DNA of 31,907 nucleotides, from NCBI GenBank assembly GCA_002429615.1, contig DJAN01000025.1, forward strand, positions 1-31,907. Direction: 5' to 3'. Below the pieces are notes generated by a model. That model ran no database searches and had not been told where the DNA came from. It saw only the letters and a program-made list of their open reading frames with translations. This DNA comes from Lysobacteraceae bacterium UBA6001 (GTDB taxonomy: Bacteria > Pseudomonadota > Gammaproteobacteria > Xanthomonadales > Xanthomonadaceae). Both the position numbers and the translations under genes were made by a program. Positions 10,115 to 21,800 of this stretch are shown here, piece by piece (positions within the stretch are counted from its first letter, which is position 1; every line of letters begins with the position of its first letter).

Positions 10115-10801
10115 ATGACGGTGAACGGCGACGACCTGATCCTGGTGGTGGAGGACGAGCCACGCCTGGCCGGCGTGCTGCGCGACTACCTGCATGCGGC
10201 CGGCTATCGCAGCGAATGGGTGGCGGATGGCGATGAGGTGATCGCCGCGGTGCGGCGTTGGGCGCCGGCACTCGTGCTGATGGACCTGATGCTGCCCAAT
10301 CGCGATGGCGTGAGCCTGTGTCGTGAACTGCGCACCGGCAGCGATGTGCCGATCATCATGGTGACCGCACGCGTCGAGGAAGTGGATCGCCTGCTGGGGC
10401 TGGAGGTGGGCGCCGATGATTACATCTGCAAGCCGTTCAGTCCGCGCGAGGTGATCGCGCGGGTGGCGGCGGTGCTGCGCCGGCATCGGCGTGACCCGCA
10501 CGCGCCGGCGGCGGAAGGGCTGCATATCGACGACGCCGCCGGACGCGCGAGCTGGCAGGGCAGGGACCTGGGGCTGACCCAGGTGGAGTTCCGGCTGCTG
10601 CATACGCTGGCGGCGACACCGGGACGGGCCTATTCGCGCGACCAGCTGCTGGACCGGCTGTACAGCGACCATCGCATCGTGACCGACCGCACCGTGGACA
10701 GCCATGTGCGGAACCTGCGGCGGAAGCTGGCCGAGGTGGGGGCGGGGGAGTGGATACGCTCGATCTATGGGTTGGGGTATTGCTTTGAGGGGGAGGGCTG
10801 A
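10115..10801 (+). CDS. baeR: BaeR-like response regulator, OmpR/PhoB family
   Basis: The 228-residue regulator has a receiver domain (ILVVEDEPRL acidic pair, phospho-acceptor D57 in LVLMDLMLPNRDG, Lys106 in CKPFSPREV). Its C-terminal winged-helix DNA-binding domain (LTQVEFRLLHTLAATPGRAYS ending in TVDSHVRNLRRKL) is of OmpR type. The stretch TARVEEVDRLLGLEVGADD followed by YICKPFSPRE is nearly the same as in enterobacterial BaeR. The ATG begins one base after the kinase stop (TGAGATG), so translation is probably coupled. Because the operon is divergent from the RND pump, the pump is its most likely target, as BaeSR controls efflux genes in enterics; this is inferred from context. Confidence 0.9.
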   Translation: MTVNGDDLILVVEDEPRLAGVLRDYLHAAGYRSEWVADGDEVIAAVRRWAPALVLMDLMLPNRDGVSLCRELRTGSDVPIIMVTARVEEVDRLLGLEVGADDYICKPFSPREVIARVAAVLRRHRRDPHAPAAEGLHIDDAAGRASWQGRDLGLTQVEFRLLHTLAATPGRAYSRDQLLDRLYSDHRIVTDRTVDSHVRNLRRKLAEVGAGEWIRSIYGLGYCFEGEG

Positions 10802-10885
10802 GCAGGCTTTCCTCGCTTTAAACCCTGCGGCTTGCGGCGGCATCCAACCCGGACATGCGAATCGTGCGCCGGGGAAGCTGTTCTG

Positions 10886-11968
10886 ATGGAAAGACATGCC
10901 ACGGGAAAGTTGGTGCTGGCGCTGCTGATCCTGCTTGCCTCGCTGCCAGCACGTGCGGACTGCGGCGACTGCGCCGCGACGGCCCGGGCATTCGCGGCAA
11001 AGGAAGGTTTCTCCGGCATCGTGCTGGTGGGACATGGCCGGCAGATCGATTATGTCGAAGCCTTCGGCGCGGCGGATCTGGACAGTGACCGGCCGATCAC
11101 CGCCGATACCCCGTTCGAGGCCGGCTCGATTTCCAAATGGATCGCCGCGATGGTGGTCATGCGTCTGGTAGATCAAGGCCGGCTGGCGTTGGACGCACCG
11201 ATCTCCACCTATCTACCGGACTATCGCCGTGACAATGGCGACAAGGTCACCCTGCGCATGCTGATGAGCCATGCCAGCGGTGTTCCCAATGAAGTGGACG
11301 AGGCCATCAAGCGGGATCCGTCCACGCGCACCTTGTCGCTCGACAACGTCGAGGCGGTGCGCCGCTTCGCCAGTGGCGACCTGCGCTTCGCTCCGGGCAG
11401 CGACTGGGACTACTCGCATTCCAATTGGCTGTTGGTGAAAGCGGTCGTCGAGCGGGTAAGCGGGGAGAACTATGCAGCACTGGTGGATGCGCTCCTGGTG
11501 GCTCCACTGGGGCTTCGGCATAGCGGCGTCTTCGCGGGAAGTTCCTCTGAGGTGCCGGGGATGGCGTTGGGCTACCGGCAGCAGGGGTCAACCTACGAAC
11601 GTCTCGACAAGCCGACCCCGGACTTCATGGTGCTGGCAGGGGGCTTTTACTGCAGTGCGGATGACCTGCTCGTCCTCATGGATGCGCTGCTTTCGGGGCG
11701 GCTGCTGTCCGCACAGGCGACGGACACGCTGATGGCAGTGGAACGGCCGGCGCAGTCCTATGCGCTGGGTGGACGCACGAAGACGCTGACGTTTGTCGGA
11801 AAGCCGCATCCGGTGGCATGGGAATACGGTTCGAATGGCGCATTCCGCATGCTCGCCTGGCGCACGCTGGATGACGGGCATACCGTGATCGCGATGAACA
11901 ACACGGGCTTCGATCATCTGAAGCTGGGGGATCTGGGGACGGCGATGATGGAAGCTGCCTATCGGTGA
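10886..11968 (+). CDS. Exported serine hydrolase of the beta-lactamase / S12 peptidase fold
   Basis: The 360-residue protein has a cleavable signal ([16 protein letters not shown], then DCGDC). I start at the ATG at 10886, which follows GGGGA, because the signal peptide begins there. The PF00144-type fold is evident. The SISK tetrad gives nucleophile S81 and base K84, and [23 protein letters not shown] precedes it as usual. The [12 protein letters not shown] motif follows, then [19 protein letters not shown] around Y176. The second motif reads Y-S-H where YxN is usual. The third motif is unclear (EYGSNGAFR). Family members include esterases, D-aminopeptidases, DD-peptidases and class C beta-lactamases; nothing here supports calling it a resistance enzyme. 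It lies 84 bases after the BaeR-like gene on the same strand and could be part of that transcript. Confidence 0.83.
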   Translation: MERHATGKLVLALLILLASLPARADCGDCAATARAFAAKEGFSGIVLVGHGRQIDYVEAFGAADLDSDRPITADTPFEAGSISKWIAAMVVMRLVDQGRLALDAPISTYLPDYRRDNGDKVTLRMLMSHASGVPNEVDEAIKRDPSTRTLSLDNVEAVRRFASGDLRFAPGSDWDYSHSNWLLVKAVVERVSGENYAALVDALLVAPLGLRHSGVFAGSSSEVPGMALGYRQQGSTYERLDKPTPDFMVLAGGFYCSADDLLVLMDALLSGRLLSAQATDTLMAVERPAQSYALGGRTKTLTFVGKPHPVAWEYGSNGAFRMLAWRTLDDGHTVIAMNNTGFDHLKLGDLGTAMMEAAYR

Positions 11969-12091
11969 GGAAGGGCGCGGAACAGGCCGATTCTGTGGAC
12001 GCGCTCACTACCTTGCGAGGTACCTGCGGCTGAATGCGCGAACTGTCTCTCCGCGTGAAATTGCGCGCTGCGTCGCACTGTTTATCGCAGT

Positions 12092-12109
12092 ATTGACAGT
12101 CATTGACAG
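12092..12109 (+). promoter_or_regulatory. Direct repeat ATTGACAG x2 upstream of the type I secretion operon
   Basis: ATTGACAG occurs twice with a 2-base spacer, a period of 10 bases or about one helical turn. It lies 56-73 bases before the ATG of the ABC exporter. Each copy contains TTGACA, which could be a -35 element, but no good -10 sequence lies 17 bases downstream of either. A regulator half-site pair is an alternative. The rest of the 11969-12164 gap shows no clear terminator. Confidence 0.3.
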
Positions 12110-12164
12110 CCGGGTGGATGCTCGCGCCACGAGGCCCTTCCAGGGTCCGCATAGCAGGGAAGTT

Positions 12165-14351
12165 ATGCAACAACAGGGGAGTGCGGCGCTCACCGTGGTG
12201 GGCGTCCAGGAAGGTGTCGTTGGCGACGACGAGTCTCATGAATTTGATATCGGATTGCGCGGACTGGTACTTCTTGCGCAGTTCCACGGCGTGCCTGCTG
12301 ATGCCGCGCAGTTGGCGCACGCGTTCGGCCGCCGTGGCGAAGCGTTTGACGAAACCACACTGCTACTGGCAGCCCGCAAGCTCGGGTTGAAGGCGAAAGT
12401 GTCGGCAATGCCGGCGTCTCGCCTCGCGATGGCGAACTTTCCCGCGATGGCATGGGACGGCGACGGGCGCGCGTTTCTGATCGCGCGCATCCAAGGCGAC
12501 CAGGCGCTGATACACGACCTGGCCGAACGCCGGCCGCGCCAGATTCCGCTGGAGGAGCTACACCGACGCTTCAATGGGCGGCTGCTCCAGGTGGCCTCGC
12601 GCGCCTCGGTGCTGGGCCAGCTGGCCCGCTTCGATTTCACCTGGTTCATCCCGGCGGTCATCAAGTACCGGCGGATGCTGCTGGAAGTGTTCGTGGTGTC
12701 GCTGTTCATCCAGCTGTTCGCGCTGGTCACGCCACTGTTCTTCCAGGTGGTGATGGACAAGGTGTTGGTGCACAACGGCCTGACTACGCTGGACGTGATC
12801 GCCATCGGATTGGTCTGCATGGCGGTGTTCGAAGTGGTACTGACCGGCCTGCGCACCTACGTGTTCGCCCATACCAGCAGCAAGATCGACGTGGAGCTGG
12901 GGGCGCGCCTGTTCCGGCATGTGCTGGCGCTGCCCTTGGCGTATTTCGAGTCACGGCGCGTGGGCGACACCATCGCCCGCGTGCGCGAGCTGGAGAACAT
13001 CCGCAGCTTCCTCACCGGGCAGGCGCTGACCTCGGTGCTGGACCTGCTGTTTACCGTGGTCTTCCTGGCGGTGATGTTCTGGTACAGCGGCTGGCTCACC
13101 CTGATCGTGGTGCTGTCGTTGCCGGCATATGCGCTGATCTCGGCGGCCGTCACGCCGGTGCTGCGGCGACGCCTGCAGGACAAGTTCGCCCGTGGCGCGG
13201 ACAACCAGTCGTTCCTGGTGGAAACCGTCAGCGGTATCGGCACGGTGAAGGCGATGGCGGTGGACCCGCGCGCCACGCGCACCTGGGATAGCCAATTGGC
13301 TGGCTACGTCAGTGCCGGCTTCGGGGTGACTCGGGTGGCCACGGTGGGCCAGCAGAGCGTGCAGCTGGTGCAGAAGCTGGTGGGCGTGGCGATCCTGTTC
13401 TTTGGTGCCAAGCTGGTGATCGAGGGCGAGCTGTCGCTCGGCCAGCTGATTGCCTTCAACATGCTTTCCGGCCAGGTGGCCGCGCCGATCATCCGGCTCG
13501 CGCAGCTATGGCAGGACTTCCAGCAGGTCGGCATTTCGGTCGAGCGGCTGGGCGACATCCTCAACACCCGCACCGAAGTGACCGGCAGCCGCATGGCACT
13601 GCCGCCGATCCAGGGCCGGGTGAGCTTCGAGCGAGTGCATTTCCGTTATCGGCCGGAAGCGCCGGAGGTGTTGGCCGGCATCGAGCTGGACATCAAGCCC
13701 GGCGAGGTCATCGGCATCGTCGGCCGCTCCGGTTCGGGCAAGAGCACGCTGACCAAGCTGGTGCAGCGGCTGTATACGCCCGAGCGCGGACGCGTGCTGA
13801 TCGACGGCCATGACCTGGCCCTGGCCGATCCGGCCTGGCTGCGCCGTCAGTTGGGCGTGGTGTTGCAGGAGAATTTCCTGTTCAACCGCAGCATCCGCGA
13901 GAACATCGCCCTGGCCGACCCCGGCATGCCGCTGGAGCGGGTGATTCATGCGGCCAAGCTGGCGGGCGCGCACGAGTTCATCACCGAACTGCCCGAAGGC
14001 TACGACACGGCGGTGGGCGAGCACGGCACCGGTCTTTCCGGCGGGCAGCGGCAGCGCGTGGCCATCGCGCGGGCGCTGATTACCGATCCGCGCATCCTGA
14101 TCCTGGACGAGGCCACCAGCGCGCTGGACTACGAGTCCGAGCATGCGGTGATGTCCAACATGCACGCGATCTGCAAGGGGCGCACCGTGCTGATCATTGC
14201 CCATCGCTTGTCCACGGTACGGCGGGCGAACCGCATCGTCGTGGTGGAGAAGGGCCGCATCGTGGAGTCCGGCACGCATGCCGAACTCGTGGACCGCCCC
14301 GAAGGCCATTACGCGCGGCTGCACCGGCTGCAGGCGGGAGTCGACGCATGA
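12165..14351 (+). CDS. Type I secretion ABC exporter, HlyB-like with C39-like domain
   Basis: The 728-residue inner-membrane exporter of a type I secretion system energises transfer of the RTX protein straight from cytoplasm to outside. The ATG at 12165 has AGGGA six bases upstream and is preferred over a TTG at 12093. The order is a C39 peptidase-like domain (residues about 25-150), a six-helix ABC membrane domain (about 160-440) and a nucleotide-binding domain. The latter has Walker A GRSGSGKS (K526), signature LSGGQRQRV, Walker [13 protein letters not shown] and the H loop in IIAHRLS. The C39-like domain has FDIGLRG where the active-site Cys would be, so it cannot cleave a leader and should act as a chaperone-like CLD, as in HlyB. 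It overlaps the adaptor gene by ATGA. Confidence 0.94.
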   Translation: MQQQGSAALTVVGVQEGVVGDDESHEFDIGLRGLVLLAQFHGVPADAAQLAHAFGRRGEAFDETTLLLAARKLGLKAKVSAMPASRLAMANFPAMAWDGDGRAFLIARIQGDQALIHDLAERRPRQIPLEELHRRFNGRLLQVASRASVLGQLARFDFTWFIPAVIKYRRMLLEVFVVSLFIQLFALVTPLFFQVVMDKVLVHNGLTTLDVIAIGLVCMAVFEVVLTGLRTYVFAHTSSKIDVELGARLFRHVLALPLAYFESRRVGDTIARVRELENIRSFLTGQALTSVLDLLFTVVFLAVMFWYSGWLTLIVVLSLPAYALISAAVTPVLRRRLQDKFARGADNQSFLVETVSGIGTVKAMAVDPRATRTWDSQLAGYVSAGFGVTRVATVGQQSVQLVQKLVGVAILFFGAKLVIEGELSLGQLIAFNMLSGQVAAPIIRLAQLWQDFQQVGISVERLGDILNTRTEVTGSRMALPPIQGRVSFERVHFRYRPEAPEVLAGIELDIKPGEVIGIVGRSGSGKSTLTKLVQRLYTPERGRVLIDGHDLALADPAWLRRQLGVVLQENFLFNRSIRENIALADPGMPLERVIHAAKLAGAHEFITELPEGYDTAVGEHGTGLSGGQRQRVAIARALITDPRILILDEATSALDYESEHAVMSNMHAICKGRTVLIIAHRLSTVRRANRIVVVEKGRIVESGTHAELVDRPEGHYARLHRLQAGVDA

Positions 14352-15766
14352 GGCACATCATCGACGGCTGCCGCGATTTCGTGCAGCGCTACGGCAAGGT
14401 GTTCGGCGCGGCGTGGCAAGTGCGCCATGAGATGGACGCGCCCCAGCGCGGGGCGGACGAGCTGGCTTTCCTGCCCGCGCATCTGGAACTGATCGAGACC
14501 CCGGTATCGCCCACCGTGCGTTGGACCATGTGGGTCATCGTCGCATTCTTCTGCGTGGCCTTGTTGTGGGCCTGCCTGGGCAAGCTGGACATCGTGGCGG
14601 TAGCCCCGGGCAAGATGGTGGTGGACTCGCGCACCAAGGTAATCCAGCCCGCCGACACCGCCGTGGTGCGGCGCATCCTGGTACGCGATGGTCAGAAGGT
14701 GAAGGCGGGTGAGCCACTGATTGAACTCGACGCCACCAGTACGGGCGCAGATCTGGCGCAGGCGGGCGAAGCGCTTACCGAAGCGCGCGTGGCCGCACTG
14801 CGTCTCTCCGCCCTGGCCGCATCCGTCGATAGTGGTGTCACGCCGCGCCTGGCGGCCTCTTCCGAGGTGCCCGCCGAACGGTTGGCCGCCGAGCAGACGC
14901 TGGCCACCAGCCAGTTCGATACGCTGCAGGCCAAGCGCCACAACCTGCAGGCCACCATTGCCCAGCGCCGAGCCGAACTGCAGACCACGCGCGATGCGAT
15001 CGAACCGTTGGCCGAATCAGCACGGATTTCCAAAGTGCGTGCCGAGGACTACGGCCGGCTGGTCGAGGGCAAGTACGTCGGGCGCCACGAGTATCTGTTG
15101 CGCGAACAGGAACGCATTGCCGCCGAGCGCGACCTGGCGACCCAGCGCAATCGCCTGCACGAGATCGAGTCCGCGCGGGTGGCGGCCGAGGAGGAGTTGC
15201 GCGTGTTGGTCGCCGACTTCCGCCGGCAGACGCTGGACGAGCTGCGCGAAGCGGAACAACAGGTGGCCCAGGGCATGCCGGAGTTCGCGAAGGCGGGGCA
15301 GCGCGATCGGTTGATGACCTTGCGTGCACCGGTGGATGGCACCGTGCAGCAGTTGGCGGTACATACGGTGGGCGGCGTGGTGACCCCGGCGCAGGAATTG
15401 CTGGCGGTGGTGCCGCAGGAGGCGCTGGAGGTCGAGGCCACGGTATTGAACAAGGACATCGGCTTCGTGCGCCCGGGGCAGCCGGTGACGGTGAAGATCG
15501 AGAGTTTTCCGTATACGCGCTACGGCTATCTCACCGGCAAGGTGGTGAGTGTTTCGCACGATGCCGCGCAGGACGAGAACCTGGGGTTGGTGTTCCCCGC
15601 ACGCATCCGCCTGGATGGCAGCAGCCTGGATATCGATGGCGTGGTGGTGAGCATGAGCGCGGGCATGACGCTGAGCGCTGAAATCAAGACCGGGAAGCGG
15701 CGGGTGATTGACTACCTTTTGAGTCCGCTGCGACAGCATGTGGGTGAGGGGATGCGGGAGCGATAG
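14348..15766 (+). CDS. Type I secretion membrane fusion protein, HlyD-like
   Basis: The 472-residue adaptor bridges the ABC exporter and an outer-membrane TolC-type channel. A cytoplasmic N-terminus of about 55 residues precedes one membrane helix ([18 protein letters not shown]). Half a lipoyl domain follows ([20 protein letters not shown]), then a long coiled coil (residues about 135-320, rich in A, E, R, Q), then the second lipoyl half ([20 protein letters not shown]) and a beta-barrel end with [20 protein letters not shown], the HlyD hallmark. The cytoplasmic N-terminus normally helps recruit the substrate. It overlaps the ABC gene by four bases (ATGA) and is followed 109 bases later by its probable substrate. 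No outer-membrane partner is encoded here, so a TolC made elsewhere must be used. Confidence 0.94.
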   Translation: MRHIIDGCRDFVQRYGKVFGAAWQVRHEMDAPQRGADELAFLPAHLELIETPVSPTVRWTMWVIVAFFCVALLWACLGKLDIVAVAPGKMVVDSRTKVIQPADTAVVRRILVRDGQKVKAGEPLIELDATSTGADLAQAGEALTEARVAALRLSALAASVDSGVTPRLAASSEVPAERLAAEQTLATSQFDTLQAKRHNLQATIAQRRAELQTTRDAIEPLAESARISKVRAEDYGRLVEGKYVGRHEYLLREQERIAAERDLATQRNRLHEIESARVAAEEELRVLVADFRRQTLDELREAEQQVAQGMPEFAKAGQRDRLMTLRAPVDGTVQQLAVHTVGGVVTPAQELLAVVPQEALEVEATVLNKDIGFVRPGQPVTVKIESFPYTRYGYLTGKVVSVSHDAAQDENLGLVFPARIRLDGSSLDIDGVVVSMSAGMTLSAEIKTGKRRVIDYLLSPLRQHVGEGMRER

Positions 15767-15875
15767 CGCGAGCCCTAAATCGCTTACGGCACAAGATGCA
15801 TCTAGATAACTACGGTTCCAGGCATGGAAGTCCCGCGCCTGTCAAGTATTCCAGGAAAATATTCAGGAGGATGTC
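15767..15875 (+). promoter_or_regulatory. Leader of the RTX gene
   Basis: This 109-bp gap is AT-richer than the flanking secretion genes and ends in AGGAGG, an unusually complete Shine-Dalgarno six bases before the GTG start at 15876. A weak 6-bp inverted repeat (AGCGAT at 15759, ATCGCT at 15779) spans the end of the adaptor gene. It may act as a partial terminator, lowering or separating transcription of the very long RTX gene. An ATG at 15871 touches the Shine-Dalgarno directly and opens a different, short frame, so it is not the start. Confidence 0.4.
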
Positions 15876-18800
15876 GTGGCACAAAACGCATTCAACGATG
15901 TTGCAGCTAACTTTCTCTCGGAGCTATCCGCGGTCCTGGCGGGAAACCTGCAGGCCGTGTTTGACAAGGCTAACGCTGAAGAAGGTGCTGCATTAGACCC
16001 GGCGATCATCTGTGGCATGTACCTCGAAGTGCTCGAGCAGAACACCACAGTCCTTCAGATGTACGAAGACAGATTCAGCAATACTGGCGAACCGGTTCTG
16101 GCGGCCTGGTGCGCAAGAATGAGGGAGGATACCTCTCGTCAGATTGCAATACTGGATCAGGAAAGTGACCCACTGGTTGTACTCCAGGACTTCACCAGCG
16201 GCGTAATTAGCGCGCTTGATGCAGAGAAGGGACTCTTTTCGCTTGGATTGACCGGAGAGAAGACTCTCTATTATCTAAGCAAGGGACTTGATGCCGCGGA
16301 CGTCTTCACGAAGGTATGCAACGGCGACCTATCTGCAGCCCTTTGTGTTTTCGCTGGATCCTACATCAACTCCTTTGTCACTGGAGTATTCGTAGCGGCT
16401 GCCGTTAGCACCGGCGTTGTCTCCTGGCCGGTGCTAGCGGGCATTGCCGCCATCGGCTCGATCGCGGGAGTGATTGGTGGAAACGCCGTGAACGATCTGC
16501 TTGAGAACTTTGAGTGGTTCAAGGATCCCGAAGACCGTCGCGAAGAGAACTACCGATTGATCGTCGCACAGATCGCAAATGGCGGCTCCAGCTATCTGCC
16601 AGCGCTGGGTGACTATCTGGTCTTCGGAACAGCGGATGATGACCAGTTGGATGCACAGTACTCCACCGGGTACTCGAGCATGCTGATTGGCGGGAATGGC
16701 AACGACATACTGCAAGGTGCCGAGCGCATCGACAGGCTAAGCGGTGGCGCAGGGGTAGACACTTTGTATGGCCATGAAGGCAATGACATGCTGGATGGCG
16801 GCGACGGTGATGATCGGCTTGTCGGCGGCTCGGGCAGCGATCGCCTGGTTGGCGGGGACGGATTCGATATCTACGAGTTCGATGCGACGGACTTCAACGG
16901 CTTCTCACAGGATGTCATAGTCGATTCGGACGGCGCCGGCAAGGTGACTTTCGATAGCATTGCGATCGGAGATATGTCGGTCAATGGCGTCAGCCGTGAC
17001 GGCTTGGCCTGGAAGACGCGCGATGGCGTATTTCGCCTGTATGTCATCAGCAGCGACGAGACTTCGTCCCTTGTGATCACGCACCGTGCGAGCGGTGCGC
17101 GCATCGTCATTCGCGATTGGTCGAATGGTGGCTTGGGCATTACGCTGCCTGGCCTCGGCGAACTCGGAACACCAGAGAATCCTGTCGTCCAGACCAACGG
17201 CGATGATCTGATTGGCCGAGATGGGGCACCCGACGCCGCCCCCAGCGGGGACAATTTCATTTCGGCCCTGGCTGGTAATGACGGAATTGATGGCGGCTAT
17301 GGCGATGACTGGATTGATGGGGGCGATGGTGACGACCTGATTCTCGGCGGATCCGGATCCAACCGCCTGATCGGCGGCTTCGGTAGTGACATCATTATGG
17401 GCATGCCCGTGGTGATGAACTGGCAAGAGTTCCCATTCAAAGACTCCGAGTACGCGCAACTGGCCGCTCGTAGCGATGTCCACACGTTCGGCAACGGTTG
17501 GTACTCGGTCGTCATGCAGGGCATTGCTTCGGATGACGCCACCGACAACCTTCGACTTGAGATCTACGCGCAGTACGCGAACTCGAACAGTCCGTGGAAG
17601 TATGTGGATGCCAACGTAAATCCGAACGGAGACGATGAGATCGATGCTGGTGAGGGCTCCGACACGGCTTATGGTGGCGAAGGGGACGACCTGGTTTCGG
17701 GCGGCACAGGAAACGACCTGCTGCTGGGCGGAAGTGACAATGACTCGATCAGCGGCGACGAAGGTGACGATATCATCTTGGGTGATGACCTCCCCAGCCT
17801 CGGCGGCATATGGTCCTATATATGGGACAAGGTCTCCGCCTCAGCGAACGCTTCGGGCGACGATATGCTCTCGGGCGGCGAGGGCAACGACAGAGTCTAC
17901 GGCCAAGGCGGCAGTGACCTCATTGAAGGCGGTGACGGCGATGACGTCCTGCAGGGCGACCGTGTCGACTACGGCTTGCAGTATTCATACGAAGCGTTCG
18001 GGGTTGCCGGGAACGACTATATCGATGGCGGCGCGGGAAATGACCAGATCATCGGCGATGGTGGTGATGACACCCTACTTGGGGGTGCGGGCGACGATGT
18101 CCTGGTCGGCGACTCCTACCTGATCGCCGGTGCCGAGCACGGCAACGACGAAATGGATGGAGGAAGCGGCAATGACACCCTTGTCGGGCTGGGTGCCAAC
18201 GACGTTCTGCGCGGCGGCGATGGCGATGACTTGCTCGTAGGTGATGGCGCCGCCACGGACCTTGATCCTGCATACAATGGCGATGACTCGCTGTATGGCG
18301 GTGCCGGTAATGACGAACTTCAGGGTGGCGGAGGGAATGACACTCTGGATGGCGGTACCGGCAAAGACCTGCTTTTTGGCCAGGACGGCGACGACTTCCT
18401 CCTTGGCGGGGAAGGCGATGACGAACTTCAGGGCGGGATAGGAAATGACGCCCTTTTCGGCGAAGCCGGCGATGACAAGCTCTTTGGACAGGAAGGCAAC
18501 GACGTCCTCAATGGCGATGAGGGCAACGACATCATTCAGGGTGGAGCAGGCGATGACCGCCTGAGCGGTGGCGATGGCAGCGACCAGCTCCTTGGCGAGG
18601 AAGGCAGCGACACGATCGATGGCGGCAACGGAAGTGACATCATTGATGGCGGCGATGGAGATGATCTCATCCGCGCCGGCCAGGGAAATGACAGCGTATA
18701 CGGCGGTATAGGTCGGGACGTCATTCACGCCGAGGAAGGTGACGATTTTGTCGGTGGAGACGACGGGGATGACGAGATTCACGGCGGCATCGGCAACGAC

Positions 18801-21800
18801 GTCCTCCATGGTGCTGCAGGCAATGACATTGTCAACGGCGATGAGGGTGATGATGTTCTGGTGGGCGGCGCCGGTGATGATCTACTGATCGGTGGAATCG
18901 GCAACAATAGCTACTACTTCGACCGCGGCTTCGGCAACGACGAGGTGAAGCTGACGGCGGGAAGCCAGGAAGTTATCGGGTTCCGCGACGGCATAAGCAT
19001 CCAGGAGCTCCAGTTCCTCAGGGTCGGCGATGACCTGTCCGTTTCGATGGTGGACGGCAGCGTGGTACTTCTCGCTGGATATTTTGCCCAGGGCGTCATC
19101 GCCTATATCCAGCTGGCGGACGGCTCAATCCTGACTCAGGGCCAAGTGGGCTCCGGCGGTTTCTATCGCCCCGTCATACTCGGAACGGAAGGTGCCGATG
19201 CAATTAACGGCACCTCCGGCAGCGAGCGGATATATGGCCTTGCCGGCAACGACACACTCGACGGGAAGGGCGGGGATGACTTGCTCAACGGCGGCACCGG
19301 CGACGACCGCTTCCTGTTCGGAACCGGCCGCGGCCACGATGTCATCGAGGACGTGGGCGCGGGCACCGACACCATCGTGCTCGATGCGGATATCGCCGTC
19401 AGCGCCATCACGCTGACCGTCGGCAATCACGGAGATCTCGTGGTTGCCCTGCCGGGCGGCACCGACACCCTGACGGTATCGGGCTACTTCAAGGCTACCG
19501 GCGATCCGCTATCGATCCTGTTCGCCAGCGGCGAGCGTTGGTCGCGGCAGCAGATTCTCGGAAAACTGGCAAAGACAAGCGCCGGTACCTATACGGGCGC
19601 GGACCTCGTGGGCGAGGAGGTCGCCGACGACACCCTTGTGGGCTCTTCCGGCGCCGATTCGCTCTACGGCAAGGCGGGCCAGGACGTGCTGTTCGGCATG
19701 GACGGCAATGACTACCTCTATGGCGACGATGCCAACTATCTGTTGGCGTTCGCCAACAACTCGGACTTCCTGTACGGAGGCAATGGCAATGACCGCCTGT
19801 ACGGCTACTTCGGCAATGATTACCTGGAGGGCGGCGCGGGCACCGACTACCTGTATGGCAACGAGGGCAACGACGTCCTTATCGGCGGCGCGGGCTCGGA
19901 TTACCTGTACGGCGGCGTAGGCGTCAACACGTACAGGTTTGCGACCGGATTTGGCGTTGACACGCTATCCGTTGACTACGCCGGGCAGGAGACGGCGCGC
20001 CTGGTCTTTGACGATGCACTCGCCAGCCAGGTGACCGTAACGCGTTCCGGGAATGCGCTCCAGGTCCGTTCGGGCAGTGATGTCGTCACGATCGATAACT
20101 ATGCGTCACAGCCCGCTTCGGTCTCCTTGCAATTCAAGGACGGCACCGTATGGGATTGGTACACCATCAATGCGCTGATCAACGTCGGCACCGCAGCCAG
20201 CGATACCCTGCGAGGCACCGATCGTGCGGATGTCCTGGACGGCAAGGGCGGCAGCGACACCCTCTACGGTGGCGCAGGCAATGACCAGCTCTTCGGCGGC
20301 GCAGACAATGACTACCTCTACGGTGAAGCCGGCGATGACGTACTGGACGGCGGCGCAGGCAATGATCAACTCCAGGGAGGTGACGGATATGACACCTACG
20401 TCCTTGCCCGCGGCCAAGGCAGTGACAGGATCACCGACGGGACGAGCGCGATTCGAGTAGCGACTGGCGTCGCGCCGGCCGACCTTGTTGCCACACTCGT
20501 TGACGGGGGCTACTACTATCAACTGGTGCTCTCGATCGCGGGCTCCACCGAGGCCTTGACGTTCGATCTTGACCTGTCGGGAAGCGCGGCCGACGGCGTG
20601 GCCCTCCCGTTCGATCGCGTCGAGTTTGCCGACGGCACAGTGTGGGATGCGCAGGCTGTCCGGGCGTTTCTGGCGCCCACCATCCTGCTGGGCACCAACA
20701 CGGACGATACCCTGCTGGGCACAGGCGGCGCCGATCGCGCCTATGGGTTCGGCGGCGCGGACGAGATCGTGACGCTGGCAGGAGATGATCGCGTCTTCGG
20801 CGGCGCCGGAAACGACCAGCTCGATGGTGGTGCGGGCGCCGACATCCTTCATGGCGATGCCGACGATGACCAGTTGCTGGGCGGGGATGGCGATGACACG
20901 CTCGAGGGCGGCGCAGGAAGCGATGTCGTGGTAGGCGGCGCGGGGCGCGACTACGTCTTTGGTGACGCATCGTTCGGCAGCGGCAGCGACCAGCTGGATG
21001 GCAATGACGTGCTGCAGGGCGGGGCGGGTGACGACGAGCTGGATGGCGGGTTGGGCAACGACGTATTCCTCTTCAATCTGGGAGACGGCCAGGACGTCAT
21101 CGTGGATGGATCCACTGCCTACAACCCCTATACCAATCACCGCGATCCAGGCTTCGATGTGATCCGCTTCGGCGCGGGCATCGCGCCGGAGGACCTGGAT
21201 TTTTCGATCACCTATCGCGATGCAGTCGGCGGACAGGACGGCGACCTGGTGATCCACAACCGCGTCAGCGGCGACACCGTCACGGTCAAATACGTGCTGC
21301 TGAGTAAAGGCTACTCCGGCGGCGGAGGAAAGCTCTCCACCATTGACCGGGTCGAGTTCTTCGACGGCGCCACGATCGACTTCACGGAGATGCTGGCGCG
21401 TGCCGGCTACCTGGGCAATCGCATCGATGGCACTGCCGGTGACGACAACCTGCAGGGCACTGCGGGCGAGGACATCCTCGACGGCAAGGGCGACATCAGC
21501 CAGGACAACCTCAGCGGTGGCGGTGGTTCGGATGTCTATCTGTTCGGCCGGAACAGCGGTCGCGACTATATCTACGACAGCTACTACGGCTACAACCCGG
21601 TGACTTATACCTGGGAGTACACCCCCGAGGACGGCATCGACGTAGTTCGCTTCGATGCAGATGTCGCGCCGAGTGATCTATTCGTCGATCCGTATTATCG
21701 CGGCATCGGCATTTCCGGCAGCAGCGCCTTGCTCTCGAAATGGCAGGGCATCGAGCAGTTCCAGTTTGCCGACGGCACGATCTGGGACCAGGCCGCCATC

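Noticed and set aside
10886..11968. Class C beta-lactamase resistance gene
   Set aside because: Only the shared fold and SxxK are present. The YxN motif is altered and no KTG-like third motif is clear, so a generic serine hydrolase is the supported call.
12093..12164. TTG start giving a 24-residue longer ABC exporter
   Set aside because: There is no ribosome site before it, and it lies in the ATTGACAG repeat. The ATG at 12165 has a good AGGGA site and leaves the C39-like domain complete.
20106..21257. 383-residue minus-strand frame inside the RTX gene
   Set aside because: It mirrors the RTX repeat codons (translating to V/I/A-rich periodic sequence) and has no ribosome site. The plus frame is an unmistakable RTX protein.
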